Assembly (NCBI GenBank): GCA_038240875.1
Contig: JBBRGG010000030.1
Location: forward strand, 1 to 19,931
Direction of reading: 5' to 3'
DNA: 19,931 nucleotides
Source of the DNA: JBBRGG01 sp038240875
Lineage (GTDB): Bacteria > Planctomycetota > Phycisphaerae > Phycisphaerales > UBA1924
In this document: piece after piece, positions 8,705 through 15,285 of the stretch
Position numbering within the stretch: the first letter of the stretch is position 1
How the letters are laid out: each line of letters opens with the position of its first letter
Notes under the pieces: generated by a model
The model's input: the letters and a program-made list of their open reading frames with translations, nothing else
Databases searched by the model: none
Told to the model about the DNA's origin: nothing
Translations under genes and position numbers: made by a program

Positions 8705-9247
8705 TCAGAGTTGATTCGCAGATTTGAATGTGTTGACTGAACCCGTCGGGATCGTCGTCGTGTTGCTTGAATTGAGATAGAAGACAGCCCTAGCCCTGCC
8801 CGAAGAATTATCGACGAAGTAGTTCCATCCAACGGTTGCGGAATTGCTCACATTGCGTGCTGTGGCGGCGTTCGTAGAAACCGCTTGCACGTTGCGTAGC
8901 TTGTTGTACGGGTTGAGCGGCAGCTCGCCTTGAATAACTACACCAGAAGTCGTAAGCTGGATCAACGTTGGAAACGAAGGAGCACCGGAGATGATCGCCT
9001 TGGCACGATAGCCGGCAATCGAGCTACGAACGCCCGCGACGGCTCCTTCTGCGGCGCTTGACTTGGCATCTTCGGTCACGCCACTGAACTGTGGCACGAC
9101 CATTGCGGCAAGTACGCCAATGATGATCACAACGACCATCACTTCGATGAATGTGAACGCACGCACAAGGCAGGCAGCCGCGATCGTTGTGCGTGCGCGG
9201 TGCGTTGCAAGCGTGCATGCTGGTAAACTTGATTGATGCTGTTTCAT
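8705..9247 (-). CDS. GspG-like major pseudopilin
   Basis: The product has 180 residues, with a 30-residue leader ending VRA|FTFIEVMVVVIIIGVLAAMVVPQF and then a G-type continuation (SSAAEGAVAGVRSSIAGYRAK). Glu at +5 is present; residue -1 is Ala. The C-terminal part has LPLNPYNKLRNV and GWNYFVDNSSGRARAVF rather than the DPWG..Y calcium-site sequence of classical GspG, so it is a diverged type. As first pilin gene of the block it is the likely major subunit. A Shine-Dalgarno (GGAG, 7 nt before the ATG) supports the start at 9247. The 285-bp gap upstream, with repeats and hairpins, suggests its own regulatory region. Confidence 0.8.
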   Translation of the reverse strand: MKQHQSSLPACTLATHRARTTIAAACLVRAFTFIEVMVVVIIIGVLAAMVVPQFSGVTEDAKSSAAEGAVAGVRSSIAGYRAKAIISGAPSFPTLIQLTTSGVVIQGELPLNPYNKLRNVQAVSTNAATARNVSNSATVGWNYFVDNSSGRARAVFYLNSSNTTTIPTGSVNTFKSANQL

Positions 9248-9269
9248 CCGTGCACTCCGAGCGTGTGAC

Positions 9270-9291
9270 TTGTTTCGACAACGTGAAACAA
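9270..9291 (-). other. Hairpin just upstream of the GspG-like start
   Basis: TTGTTTC (9270-9276) pairs perfectly with GAAACAA (9285-9291) across an 8-nt loop. It ends 22 nt before the GspG-like ATG and leaves the Shine-Dalgarno unpaired, so it would lie in the 5' leader of that mRNA. A stabilising leader structure is one reading. Confidence 0.45.
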
Positions 9292-9356
9292 CTGCCCGAT
9301 ACCTTCTTTCAGGGAAGAACTATCGCGTACTCGTACCAATCAAGCACGCTGCGATT

Positions 9357-9386
9357 CACGCGTTGGACTTCTGACCACGCGTTGGA
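9357..9386. repeat. Direct repeat pair CACGCGTTGGA
   Basis: Two exact copies of this 11-mer lie at 9357-9367 and 9376-9386, with start points 19 bp apart. They lie between the platform gene and the G-like pilin and look like tandem sites for a DNA-binding protein; that function is inferred. Confidence 0.6.
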
Positions 9387-9394
9387 TCATGATG

Positions 9395-9444
9395 GATTGA
9401 TCGGTTCGTTACGCAGTTTGCCACGTACCTAGCGATTGATCGGT
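9395..9444. repeat. Direct repeat pair GATTGATCGGT
   Basis: Two exact copies of this 11-mer lie at 9395-9405 and 9434-9444, with start points 39 bp apart. They follow directly after the other direct-repeat pair in the same gap. A role as protein-binding sites is inferred from position. Confidence 0.6.
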
Positions 9445-9445
9445 G

Positions 9446-9492
9446 AACAGAATGCGTATTGCAATCGATATACGCCATATATCTATTCTGTT
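9446..9492. other. Nested inverted repeat after the GspF-like gene
   Basis: An outer pair AACAGAAT (9446-9453) / ATTCTGTT (9485-9492) encloses an inner pair GCGTAT (9454-9459) / ATACGC (9470-9475). The stems are contiguous on one arm and separated by a 9-nt bulge on the other. No T-run follows on the minus strand, so it is unlikely to be a simple terminator; an mRNA processing or stability structure between gspF-like and gspG-like messages is plausible. Confidence 0.45.
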
Positions 9493-9532
9493 TTCACGCT
9501 TAATTGTAGTGTTATGCAGGCTGGATATAGGA

Positions 9533-10738
9533 CTAATGCTTTTGTCCGACCATCTGCCACATGGGAAGAAAGACTGACAATGCAACAAGTAGCACAATCA
9601 CAGCCATTGCCACTGTCAAGATCGGCTCGATAACGCTGCTGACGTTTTTAGTCAAGTGATTCGATTCACGTTCATAGTGGCGCGACAACACGTTGCACGC
9701 GCTCGACACTTCCTTTGAATCCTTGCCAGCACCGAGCATGCGCTTTGCAAAGCTCGGGATCATGGTCATTGCGCTAACGGAATCAACCAGCGAATGCCCT
9801 TGCCGAAGTTGGTTCGCGACAACCTCGGTCTCGGCACGAAAGCGGGATTGGCCCGTGCTTCGTCCCGCGATTTCGAGCGACTCAATCACGCCTAAACCAG
9901 ATGAGAGGCCGATTCCTAGCACACGCGTAAAGCGAGCCGTGCACACCGAAATGATGACCCTAGATACATATGGCGTTCGAAGCATCAAACCTTCAATTTG
10001 TGAACGGCCTCCCGTTGTTTTCCATGCAAGAACTGGCACCAAAATCACGGCAACCAGCGCGGCTGCATACATGGGCCAGTATTCACCCACGGATTGCCCT
10101 GTAGCTTGCAGCATTCGCGTCACCAAAGGCAGCTTGATCCCCTGCGAGGCAAACGTCGCGCCAAACTTCGGCACGACAAACACGACAATGACCGTAACTG
10201 CGAGCATCACAACCATGAGAACAATTATTGGGTATGTCAACGCGCGGGTAAGTAATTGCTTGGTCTCGATCTGCATCTCGAGCATGTCGGCGAGATGCTC
10301 CATCACCGATGCCAGATTGCCGGAACGTTCGGCCGACTTGACCGTTTCGATGTATACGTCACCAAAGACGTGCGCATGCCGCGACAACGCTTGGGTCATG
10401 GGCGAGCCTGCTTCGATCTGCGTGGCAATGTCGCGCACCATCTCGGAAACGGCTGGCTTGCCTTCATGCTCGGCAATCGATGCCAAGCCGCGATCAAGCG
10501 GGATCTTGGCCGCCACGAGCACGGCGAGCTCACGAGTCAGTTCGGCAACATCGCTCGCACGCACACGTCCACGCGAGAATGCCGACGTGCGTGCCTTGAT
10601 CTCGTCGATTGACACGGGTGTGAGGCCCGCCGCTACGAGTTTGCGAAACGCATCGTGGTGTGCTTCGGCGCGGATTGTGCCCCTGGTTCGCTGGCCGAAC
10701 TCATTGACCGCACTGTACCGAAATGCATATGTACTCAT
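9533..10738 (-). CDS. GspF/PilC-like inner-membrane platform protein
   Basis: The product has 401 residues, the usual length. It has two GspF repeats: a cytoplasmic domain at about 60-168 (TRELAVLVAAKIPLDRGLASIAE, VKSAERSGNLASVMEHLA) followed by membrane helices at about 169-191 and 221-239, then a second cytoplasmic domain (about 265-365, ARFTRVLGIGLSSGLGVIESLE) and a final helix at about 370-394. The N-terminal FRYSAVNEFGQRTRGTI.A is the typical PilC/GspF opening. In known systems this protein couples ATPase motion to pilin insertion. The ATG overlaps the ATPase gene by 4 bp. In the second half, GAGKDSKEVSSACNVLSRHYERE matches the E..G.L...L..... motif but with Lys-Asp-Ser where Glu-Xaa-Gly is usual. 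Confidence 0.95.
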   Translation of the reverse strand: MSTYAFRYSAVNEFGQRTRGTIRAEAHHDAFRKLVAAGLTPVSIDEIKARTSAFSRGRVRASDVAELTRELAVLVAAKIPLDRGLASIAEHEGKPAVSEMVRDIATQIEAGSPMTQALSRHAHVFGDVYIETVKSAERSGNLASVMEHLADMLEMQIETKQLLTRALTYPIIVLMVVMLAVTVIVVFVVPKFGATFASQGIKLPLVTRMLQATGQSVGEYWPMYAAALVAVILVPVLAWKTTGGRSQIEGLMLRTPYVSRVIISVCTARFTRVLGIGLSSGLGVIESLEIAGRSTGQSRFRAETEVVANQLRQGHSLVDSVSAMTMIPSFAKRMLGAGKDSKEVSSACNVLSRHYERESNHLTKNVSSVIEPILTVAMAVIVLLVALSVFLPMWQMVGQKH

Positions 10739-12459
10739 GCGGCGCGCTCTCTTGCCATCTGTGAGTTGGAATGAATTCCGGCCATCGCATCGCGTGATAT
10801 CTCCAGTTCGTTCTGGTCAGTATCAATAATCGAACGTAGCTTTGTGAGTTCGGTAATCGGGATCAAACCGCGTGCGGCCTTCTCGATCCCTTCGTCGTAT
10901 AGCGATCGCATACCCGATTCCTTTGCAGCCCTGCGAAGCTCCTGCGTCGCTGCTCCCCCTTCAACCAAGGACTGGATGCTCGTAGTCATCCGCATTATCT
11001 CGAAGATGCCTGCACGACCCTTGGTCCCGGTTTGGCCACAGTTAGAACACCCCTTGCCGATGCGGAAAGTCGCATTCTCAGAGATGACGCCTGCAACGCT
11101 CTTGATGTTCTCTAGCGATTCAGGACGTGCACACGATTCGCAAACACAGCGCGCAAGCCGCTGTGCAACCACGCCCAGCAACGCGGCGTTTATACCAAAG
11201 TGCGGGATTCCAAAGTCGCGGAGCCGGGGCAGCGCGCCAACAGCGTCATTGGTGTGGAGCGTGGATAAGACCAAGTGCCCGGTGAGCGCGCTCTGCACCG
11301 TAATCTTTGCGGTCTCCTCATCGCGGATCTCGCCAACCAGGATCACGTCGGGATCTTGACGCAAGACGGCCCGCAGCGCGGTCGAAAAGTTAACCCCGAT
11401 CTCGTGATTCACCTGGATCTGGCGAACCATGGGCAGGCGGATCTCGACGGGGTCCTCGATGGTCATTATGTTCCGTGCTGGCGAGTTGATCATGTTGAGC
11501 GCGGTGTAGAGGGTGGTCGTCTTGCCCGAGCCAGTGGGCCCGGTGACAAGGATCATCCCGTGCGGGTGCGCGATGAGGTCTTTGAAGGCCGCTGCATCAA
11601 ATTCACGCATGCCGAGGTCATCGATGGTGCCGAGTTTGTTGGCGCTCCGCAGGATGCGCATGACAACATTCTCGCCATAGATCGTAGGGACGATGGACAA
11701 TCGAATATCGACGGCTTCGCCAGCACGGATAAAGCGGAACTTGCCATCCTGAGGCCTGCGTGTCTGCGTGAGATCAAGTCTGGCCATTACTTTCAAACGT
11801 TGCACGATCGCGGCATGCGCTGAGCGAGATGGCCCTTGGAGTACACGTAAACTGCCATCGATCCGCACGCGAAGATGCAGGTCGTTGTCGTGCGGATTGA
11901 GATGGACATCGCTCGCGCCGGTATCAATTGCGTTGAACAAGATTTGGTTAACAGCTGCCACGATCGGCTCTTCGCCGCTCGTGAGATGTTCCTCGGCTTG
12001 CGAAACCGAATCTTCGTCGACGTGATTCAGGCTGTATGCCCGCGTAATCAGCGAGCGAAGTTGCTCTACGTCCGAGAGTACGGGCTCAACATCCATCTTT
12101 AAAATCTGCCGAATCTGGTCGATGGCCTGAAGGTTGAGCGGATCAAGCATGGCAACAGTGGCCGTGCCGTCGATGACGAATAGCGGGAACGCGACCAGTC
12201 GTTCGGCGACCGCACGCGGCATGAACGATGCGTTGTGGATGTCGATTTCATAATGCGCGATGTCCACAAATGGATACTCGCACAGTTTCGCGCGCGCGAT
12301 TGCAACGCGCCTCGAAGTCACAAGATTCATGGCAACCAGCGATTCGACCAGATCGCCACCCGTCGCCATGGAGTGTTCGGTCGCACGCTTAACGTCGGCG
12401 TCCTTGATCGCGCCATCTGCGATGAGCGTGCGTATGACAAAGTTCCTGGAATCGAGCAC
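10735..12459 (-). CDS. GspE/PilB-like assembly ATPase
   Basis: This is the hexameric ATPase that powers pilin assembly. Numbered from an in-frame ATG at 12504: N-terminal GspE/MshE-like domain about 20-155, Walker A GPTGSGKTT (322-330), Asp box MTIEDPVE (347-354), Walker B region DVILVGEIRD with catalytic Glu (392), His box LVLSTLHTND (411-420), and a zinc tetracysteine C455-x2-C458 / C486-x2-C489 typical of assembly (not retraction) ATPases. I prefer the GTG at 12459 (574 residues) because GAGGAGG lies 4 nt before it, whereas the ATG at 12504 has no Shine-Dalgarno and would add 15 residues without family resemblance. The gene overlaps the platform gene by 4 bp. No PilT-like retraction ATPase is in the window. 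Confidence 0.95.
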   Translation of the reverse strand: MLDSRNFVIRTLIADGAIKDADVKRATEHSMATGGDLVESLVAMNLVTSRRVAIARAKLCEYPFVDIAHYEIDIHNASFMPRAVAERLVAFPLFVIDGTATVAMLDPLNLQAIDQIRQILKMDVEPVLSDVEQLRSLITRAYSLNHVDEDSVSQAEEHLTSGEEPIVAAVNQILFNAIDTGASDVHLNPHDNDLHLRVRIDGSLRVLQGPSRSAHAAIVQRLKVMARLDLTQTRRPQDGKFRFIRAGEAVDIRLSIVPTIYGENVVMRILRSANKLGTIDDLGMREFDAAAFKDLIAHPHGMILVTGPTGSGKTTTLYTALNMINSPARNIMTIEDPVEIRLPMVRQIQVNHEIGVNFSTALRAVLRQDPDVILVGEIRDEETAKITVQSALTGHLVLSTLHTNDAVGALPRLRDFGIPHFGINAALLGVVAQRLARCVCESCARPESLENIKSVAGVISENATFRIGKGCSNCGQTGTKGRAGIFEIMRMTTSIQSLVEGGAATQELRRAAKESGMRSLYDEGIEKAARGLIPITELTKLRSIIDTDQNELEISRDAMAGIHSNSQMARERAA

Positions 12460-12533
12460 GAAGCCTCCTCTGCACCCATCGCATTCATCGATAAACCGTG
12501 CCATTCACAATTCTGCGTCGCGCACGACAACCC

Positions 12534-12941
12534 TTACACCGAACCGGTGTTTGTGAGCCGTTCTATCGCCGCTTGCAACCCGGTTACTGCTTCAGGAGTG
12601 GCATCTTCGAACGACACGCCTACGAGATACGCCGGACGACGGTCCGTCATGACAATTCGCTGCACTCTCGCTGAAATTGAAAAGAGTTCATCCCCGCCAC
12701 CATCGGGCGAAAACGCGCGAATCAAGACCATTGTGCGCTTCGGTATGAATACCGTTGTTATAAACCCAAGCCCGTTGTTGCTTAGGTCTACGATGTCCGA
12801 CTCAATGATCGCATCACGCAACGGCGCGGAACCCGATATGCGAACTCGTCCAACATGCGACGGCATGATCGTGATGTCACCTCGAAACATCACGTCAAAC
12901 CGAATTGTTCTGCGCACCATCGCAGGCAGATCATCGCTCAT
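12534..12941 (-). CDS. PilZ-domain protein, probable cyclic-di-GMP sensor
   Basis: The product is a 135-residue single-domain protein. It shows the two PilZ ligand motifs: RxxxR at R10-R14 (RRTIR) and DxSxxG at D52-G57 (DLSNNG), followed by beta strands (GLGFITTVFIPKRTMVLIRAF...FSISARVQRIV..RRPAYLVGVSFED) with the expected barrel layout. The gap between the two motifs is longer than in many PilZ proteins. It starts the minus-strand cluster and precedes the ATPase gene on the same strand, so it probably reports cyclic-di-GMP levels to the pilus/secretion machine. The start is well supported: GAGGAG (12948-12953) lies 6 nt before the ATG. Binding of cyclic-di-GMP is inferred from the motifs. 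Confidence 0.85.
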   Translation of the reverse strand: MSDDLPAMVRRTIRFDVMFRGDITIMPSHVGRVRISGSAPLRDAIIESDIVDLSNNGLGFITTVFIPKRTMVLIRAFSPDGGGDELFSISARVQRIVMTDRRPAYLVGVSFEDATPEAVTGLQAAIERLTNTGSV

Positions 12942-12952
12942 CGAACGCTCCT

Positions 12953-12979
12953 CTTATCATGCTTATCTTGCTTATCATA
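12953..12979 (-). repeat. Three-copy 9-bp tandem repeat before pilZ-like gene
   Basis: On the plus strand the units are CTTATCATG, CTTATCTTG and CTTATCATA, so the period is exactly 9 bp and only one or two positions vary. On the minus strand it reads as three GATAAG units directly before the Shine-Dalgarno of the PilZ gene, so it would lie in the 5' leader or at the promoter. Copy number could change by slippage. Confidence 0.7.
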
Positions 12980-13127
12980 CTACGTTGTTAACCTGATTAG
13001 GTATCGCACTTCATACTAATGAGTTCTGGGTCGGCGATCCAGAGCGTTCACTTGAAGGATGTCAAGCCTTATACCGCATCGAATACCGATCAATTTACTA
13101 ACCAGTACTATTTATTTCTTCGATTAC

Positions 13128-13141
13128 CGCACGTTCGTGCG
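13128..13141. promoter_or_regulatory. Palindromic operator-like site
   Basis: CGCACG, a 2-nt spacer TT, then CGTGCG form a perfect 6+6 inverted repeat. It lies about 55 bp upstream of the -10-like box ahead of rpsB and about 190 bp from the PilZ start. The size and symmetry fit a dimeric repressor or activator site; no regulator is assigned. Confidence 0.35.
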
Positions 13142-13194
13142 AAGTACGTATGCCGACGTAGCTAACTTCTTCGTGCTTGGACAATCTGCGTGGC

Positions 13195-13200
13195 TATACT
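13195..13200 (+). promoter_or_regulatory. -10-like box ahead of rpsB
   Basis: TATACT matches the housekeeping -10 consensus at five of six positions. A TTGGAC element at 13177-13182 resembles a -35 but is only 12 bp away, too close for a normal pair, so the promoter is provisional. Transcription from here would begin near 13207 and give a leader of about 195 nt. Confidence 0.3.
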
Positions 13201-13207
13201 CGTCTGA

Positions 13208-13348
13208 CCTAGGGTTCGACCTCTCCTAGGCACGCCCCGCGACGTCTATTTTTTTGCGGGATCGTACAAGTTACTTCGTCATGGGCTGTTGCTCGTGGCG
13301 TCCCACAAGCGCCCTTTCGCGGACGAACATTGACCGGCGTGTGGCCGG
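13208..13348 (+). other. Structured rpsB leader
   Basis: Several hairpins follow one another in the probable rpsB 5' leader: CCTAGG (13208-13213) with CCTAGG (13225-13230); CCCGC (13236-13240) with GCGGG (13256-13260); CGTCC (13299-13303) with GGACG (13321-13325) around an inner GCG/CGC stem; and CCGGC (13334-13338) with GCCGG (13344-13348). Ribosomal protein S2 binds its own leader in some bacteria, so feedback control is possible here, but the structures do not match a leader family I can name. Confidence 0.35.
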
Positions 13349-13400
13349 GCTTGCTGGTCGTCGAACCGCGGGAATCGCTGCCGAAAGGTTTGGGTCTCTT

Positions 13401-14243
13401 ATGGCTAACACGCTCGTTCAAGATCTCGTTGAAGCAGGCATCCACTTTGGCCAGCGCTCCAGTGGGTGGAACCCCAAGATGGCCCCGTACATCTACGGCA
13501 AGCGCAACGGTATCCACATCATCGACATCAAGGAAACCGTCAAAGGCCTGCTCCTCGCCAAAAAGTTCATCTCTCGCACCGTTTCCGAAGGCCGCGACAT
13601 CTGCTTCGTCGGCACCAAGCGTCAGGCAAAGAGCGTCCTCGAAGCTCGCGTCTCCGACGTCAAGATGCACTATGTGACCGAGCGTTGGCTCGGTGGCACG
13701 CTCACCAACTTCCGCACCATCCGCCTTCGTCTCAAGCGCCTTGAAGAGCTTGAAACCATCGAGTTGGGCGACAACTTCGCTAGCTACTCCAAGAAGATGG
13801 AAAGCCAGCTCCGCCGCGAGCGAGCAAAGATCTCTCGCAACTTGCAGGGCATCCGCAATATGGACAAGCTCCCTGGCGCACTCGTTGTCATCGACGTCCG
13901 TGCTGAGCTGACCTCACTCAAGGAAGCCCGCAAGCTCGGCATACCCACCATTGCCCTCATCGATACTGATGCCGATCCGGAACTCGTTGACATTCCGATT
14001 CCAGGCAACGACGACAGCATGCGTTCCATCGATGTGATGGTTCGCGAGCTGTGCCTCGCAGTTGCCGAAGGCCGCCAAATGCGTCAAGACACACAGCAAG
14101 CCAAGTCTGCTGGCGCTGATGCAGGTGGCCCGACTGAGCTTGGTTCGCGTCGCAGCCGTCGTTCTCAGTTTCGCGCAGATGGCAATGCAGATGGCGATGC
14201 CGCCATCGAAACCGCTGCCACGGGCGATGCTGCCAAGGCCTGA
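13401..14243 (+). CDS. rpsB: 30S ribosomal protein S2
   Basis: The 280-residue product matches S2 throughout: VQDLVEAGIHFGQRSSGWNPKMAPYIYGKRNGIHIIDI, FVGTKRQAK, ERWLGGTLTNFRTIR, LPGALVVIDVRAE, EARKLGIPTIALIDTDADPELVDIPIPGNDDSMRSI. S2 is a component of the small ribosomal subunit. The start at 13401 gives the canonical MANTLVQDLVEAGIHFG N-terminus; the frame is open further upstream but without homology. The Shine-Dalgarno is weak (AAAGG, 12 nt upstream). The last ~45 residues form a low-complexity Ala/Gly/Asp-rich tail, a common variable extension. tsf follows after 121 bp, the usual gene order. Confidence 0.98.
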   Translation: MANTLVQDLVEAGIHFGQRSSGWNPKMAPYIYGKRNGIHIIDIKETVKGLLLAKKFISRTVSEGRDICFVGTKRQAKSVLEARVSDVKMHYVTERWLGGTLTNFRTIRLRLKRLEELETIELGDNFASYSKKMESQLRRERAKISRNLQGIRNMDKLPGALVVIDVRAELTSLKEARKLGIPTIALIDTDADPELVDIPIPGNDDSMRSIDVMVRELCLAVAEGRQMRQDTQQAKSAGADAGGPTELGSRRSRRSQFRADGNADGDAAIETAATGDAAKA

Positions 14244-14364
14244 TCTTGCTGCAGTTTGACTCGTTCGACACACCAACACCCGAGCAGCGATCTTCTATCG
14301 ATTCCGCTCGGAATACGACCAATGACAGTGGAGCGTCACTAAGATTCTCCCGGAGGAATAGCCT

Positions 14365-15177
14365 ATGGAACTCAGCGCCAAGGACGTGATGAAGCTTCGT
14401 GATCGCACCGGCCTGCCGATGATGGCATGTAAAGCCGCACTTGTAGAAGCCAAGGGCGACATCGACAAGGCCGAAGAAATCTGCCGCAAAAACATGAAGG
14501 GTAAGATGGAGTCCAAGACCGACCGCGTCGCAGGCGAAGGTCGAGTTGCCATCTCTACCACCCGCGAAGCCGCAACTATCATCGAACTTCGCACCGAAAC
14601 CGACTTCACGGCCAAGAACGAGATGTTCATTACCGCCGCCAAGAAGATCGCCGAACTCGCCCTCGAATCAACCTCTGGCGATGTTGCCCCCACCGACGCG
14701 ATGAAGACCGTCATGGACGGCATCCGCATTTCCACCGGCGAGAATGCCTCAATCGCTCGCGCCCATAAGCTCACCCAAGATCCCGGCTCGGGCAGCTTTG
14801 GTTACTACGTTCACCACGACGGCAAAACCGCCGTGCTCGTCCAAGCCGAAGGTAGCGTCAACGACGAAACCCTCCGCCAGATCTGCATGCACATCACCGC
14901 GGCTCACCCCCGCCCCTTGGGCATCAGCGCCAACGACATTCCCGCCAACGTCGTCGAAAAGGAACGCCGCTTCCGTCTCGAACAGGCGATGGAATCTGGC
15001 AAGCCCCAGGAAATCGCCGAGAAAATGGTCGAAGGTGGCATGCGCAAGTTTTACGAAGAAGTTGCCCTTCTCGAGCAACCCTACGTCATCGACCCCACCA
15101 AAAAGGTCAAGGACATCCTGGGTACCCAGGCCCGCATCGTCGCCTTCCTTCGTTGGCAGGTCGGCGAGCAGGTCTAA
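14365..15177 (+). CDS. tsf: Translation elongation factor Ts
   Basis: The 270-residue product is EF-Ts, the nucleotide-exchange factor that releases GDP from EF-Tu in the cytoplasm. The N-terminal UBA-like domain is clear (VMKLRDRTGLPMMACKAALVEAKGDIDKA, residues 8-36), followed by the core signature TETDFTAKN (77-85), in which D80 and F81 correspond to the residues that enter EF-Tu. The C-terminal dimerisation region is shorter than in E. coli EF-Ts. A strong Shine-Dalgarno (GGAGG, 14352-14356) lies 8 nt before the ATG. The gene follows rpsB in the common order and ends 37 bp before an intrinsic terminator. Confidence 0.98.
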   Translation: MELSAKDVMKLRDRTGLPMMACKAALVEAKGDIDKAEEICRKNMKGKMESKTDRVAGEGRVAISTTREAATIIELRTETDFTAKNEMFITAAKKIAELALESTSGDVAPTDAMKTVMDGIRISTGENASIARAHKLTQDPGSGSFGYYVHHDGKTAVLVQAEGSVNDETLRQICMHITAAHPRPLGISANDIPANVVEKERRFRLEQAMESGKPQEIAEKMVEGGMRKFYEEVALLEQPYVIDPTKKVKDILGTQARIVAFLRWQVGEQV

Positions 15178-15214
15178 TCGATTCGAGCCCTTTCACTGAT
15201 ACAAACATGCCAGT

Positions 15215-15245
15215 AAACCTACGGCTTTGGTCGTGGGTTTTTTTT
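15215..15245 (+). terminator. Intrinsic terminator of rpsB-tsf
   Basis: AAACCTACG (15215-15223) pairs with CGTGGGTTT (15232-15240) in a 9-bp stem with one G-U pair and an 8-nt loop, and the T-run covers 15238-15245. It is 37 bp after the tsf stop. It is oriented for the plus strand; the minus strand has only a short T-run after the stem, so it would serve the convergent kinase gene poorly. Confidence 0.9.
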
Positions 15246-15285
15246 ATTAGCTTAAACACCGCTGCTAAACACATTCATTCAATAT

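Larger units (their letters stand above)
9248..9532. promoter_or_regulatory. Probable control region ahead of the GspG-like gene
   Basis: This gap between the platform gene and the major pilin holds no convincing gene. It contains an AT-rich stretch (about 9450-9530), two pairs of perfect 11-bp direct repeats and two hairpins (listed separately). Major pilins are needed in far larger amounts than the ATPase or platform, so a separate promoter here would make sense. I could not pick out a convincing -35/-10 pair on the minus strand. Confidence 0.45.
12942..13400. other. Divergent intergenic region between pilZ-like and rpsB
   Basis: This 459-bp stretch has no supportable gene. It serves the minus-strand PilZ/pilus cluster and the plus-strand rpsB-tsf operon. 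It holds a 9-bp tandem repeat, a hairpin (TCTGGGTC 13025-13032 with GATCCAGA 13036-13043, 3-nt loop, one G-U pair), a smaller CTTGA/TCAAG hairpin (13051-13066), a 14-bp palindrome, a -10-like box and the structured rpsB leader. The frame of rpsB stays open upstream to an ATG at 13281, but nothing there resembles ribosomal protein S2. Confidence 0.6.

Noticed and set aside
9187..9432. 81-residue plus-strand frame before the GspG-like gene
   Set aside because: No domain or Shine-Dalgarno; it overlaps the pilin start and the repeat array.
9693..10829. 378-residue open frame on the plus strand
   Set aside because: It lies antisense to the GspF- and GspE-like genes, whose families are certain; its translation is Ser/Thr/Arg-rich without domains.
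12235..12996. 253-residue open frame on the plus strand
   Set aside because: It is antisense to the ATPase start and the whole PilZ gene, both well supported.
13177..13200. TTGGAC and TATACT as a full promoter
   Set aside because: Only 12 bp separate them, too short for a normal sigma-70 pair, so only the -10-like box is listed.
13254..13400. N-terminal extension of rpsB from TTG 13254 or ATG 13281
   Set aside because: S2 homology starts exactly at the ATG at 13401, and the upstream frame overlaps the hairpin-rich leader.
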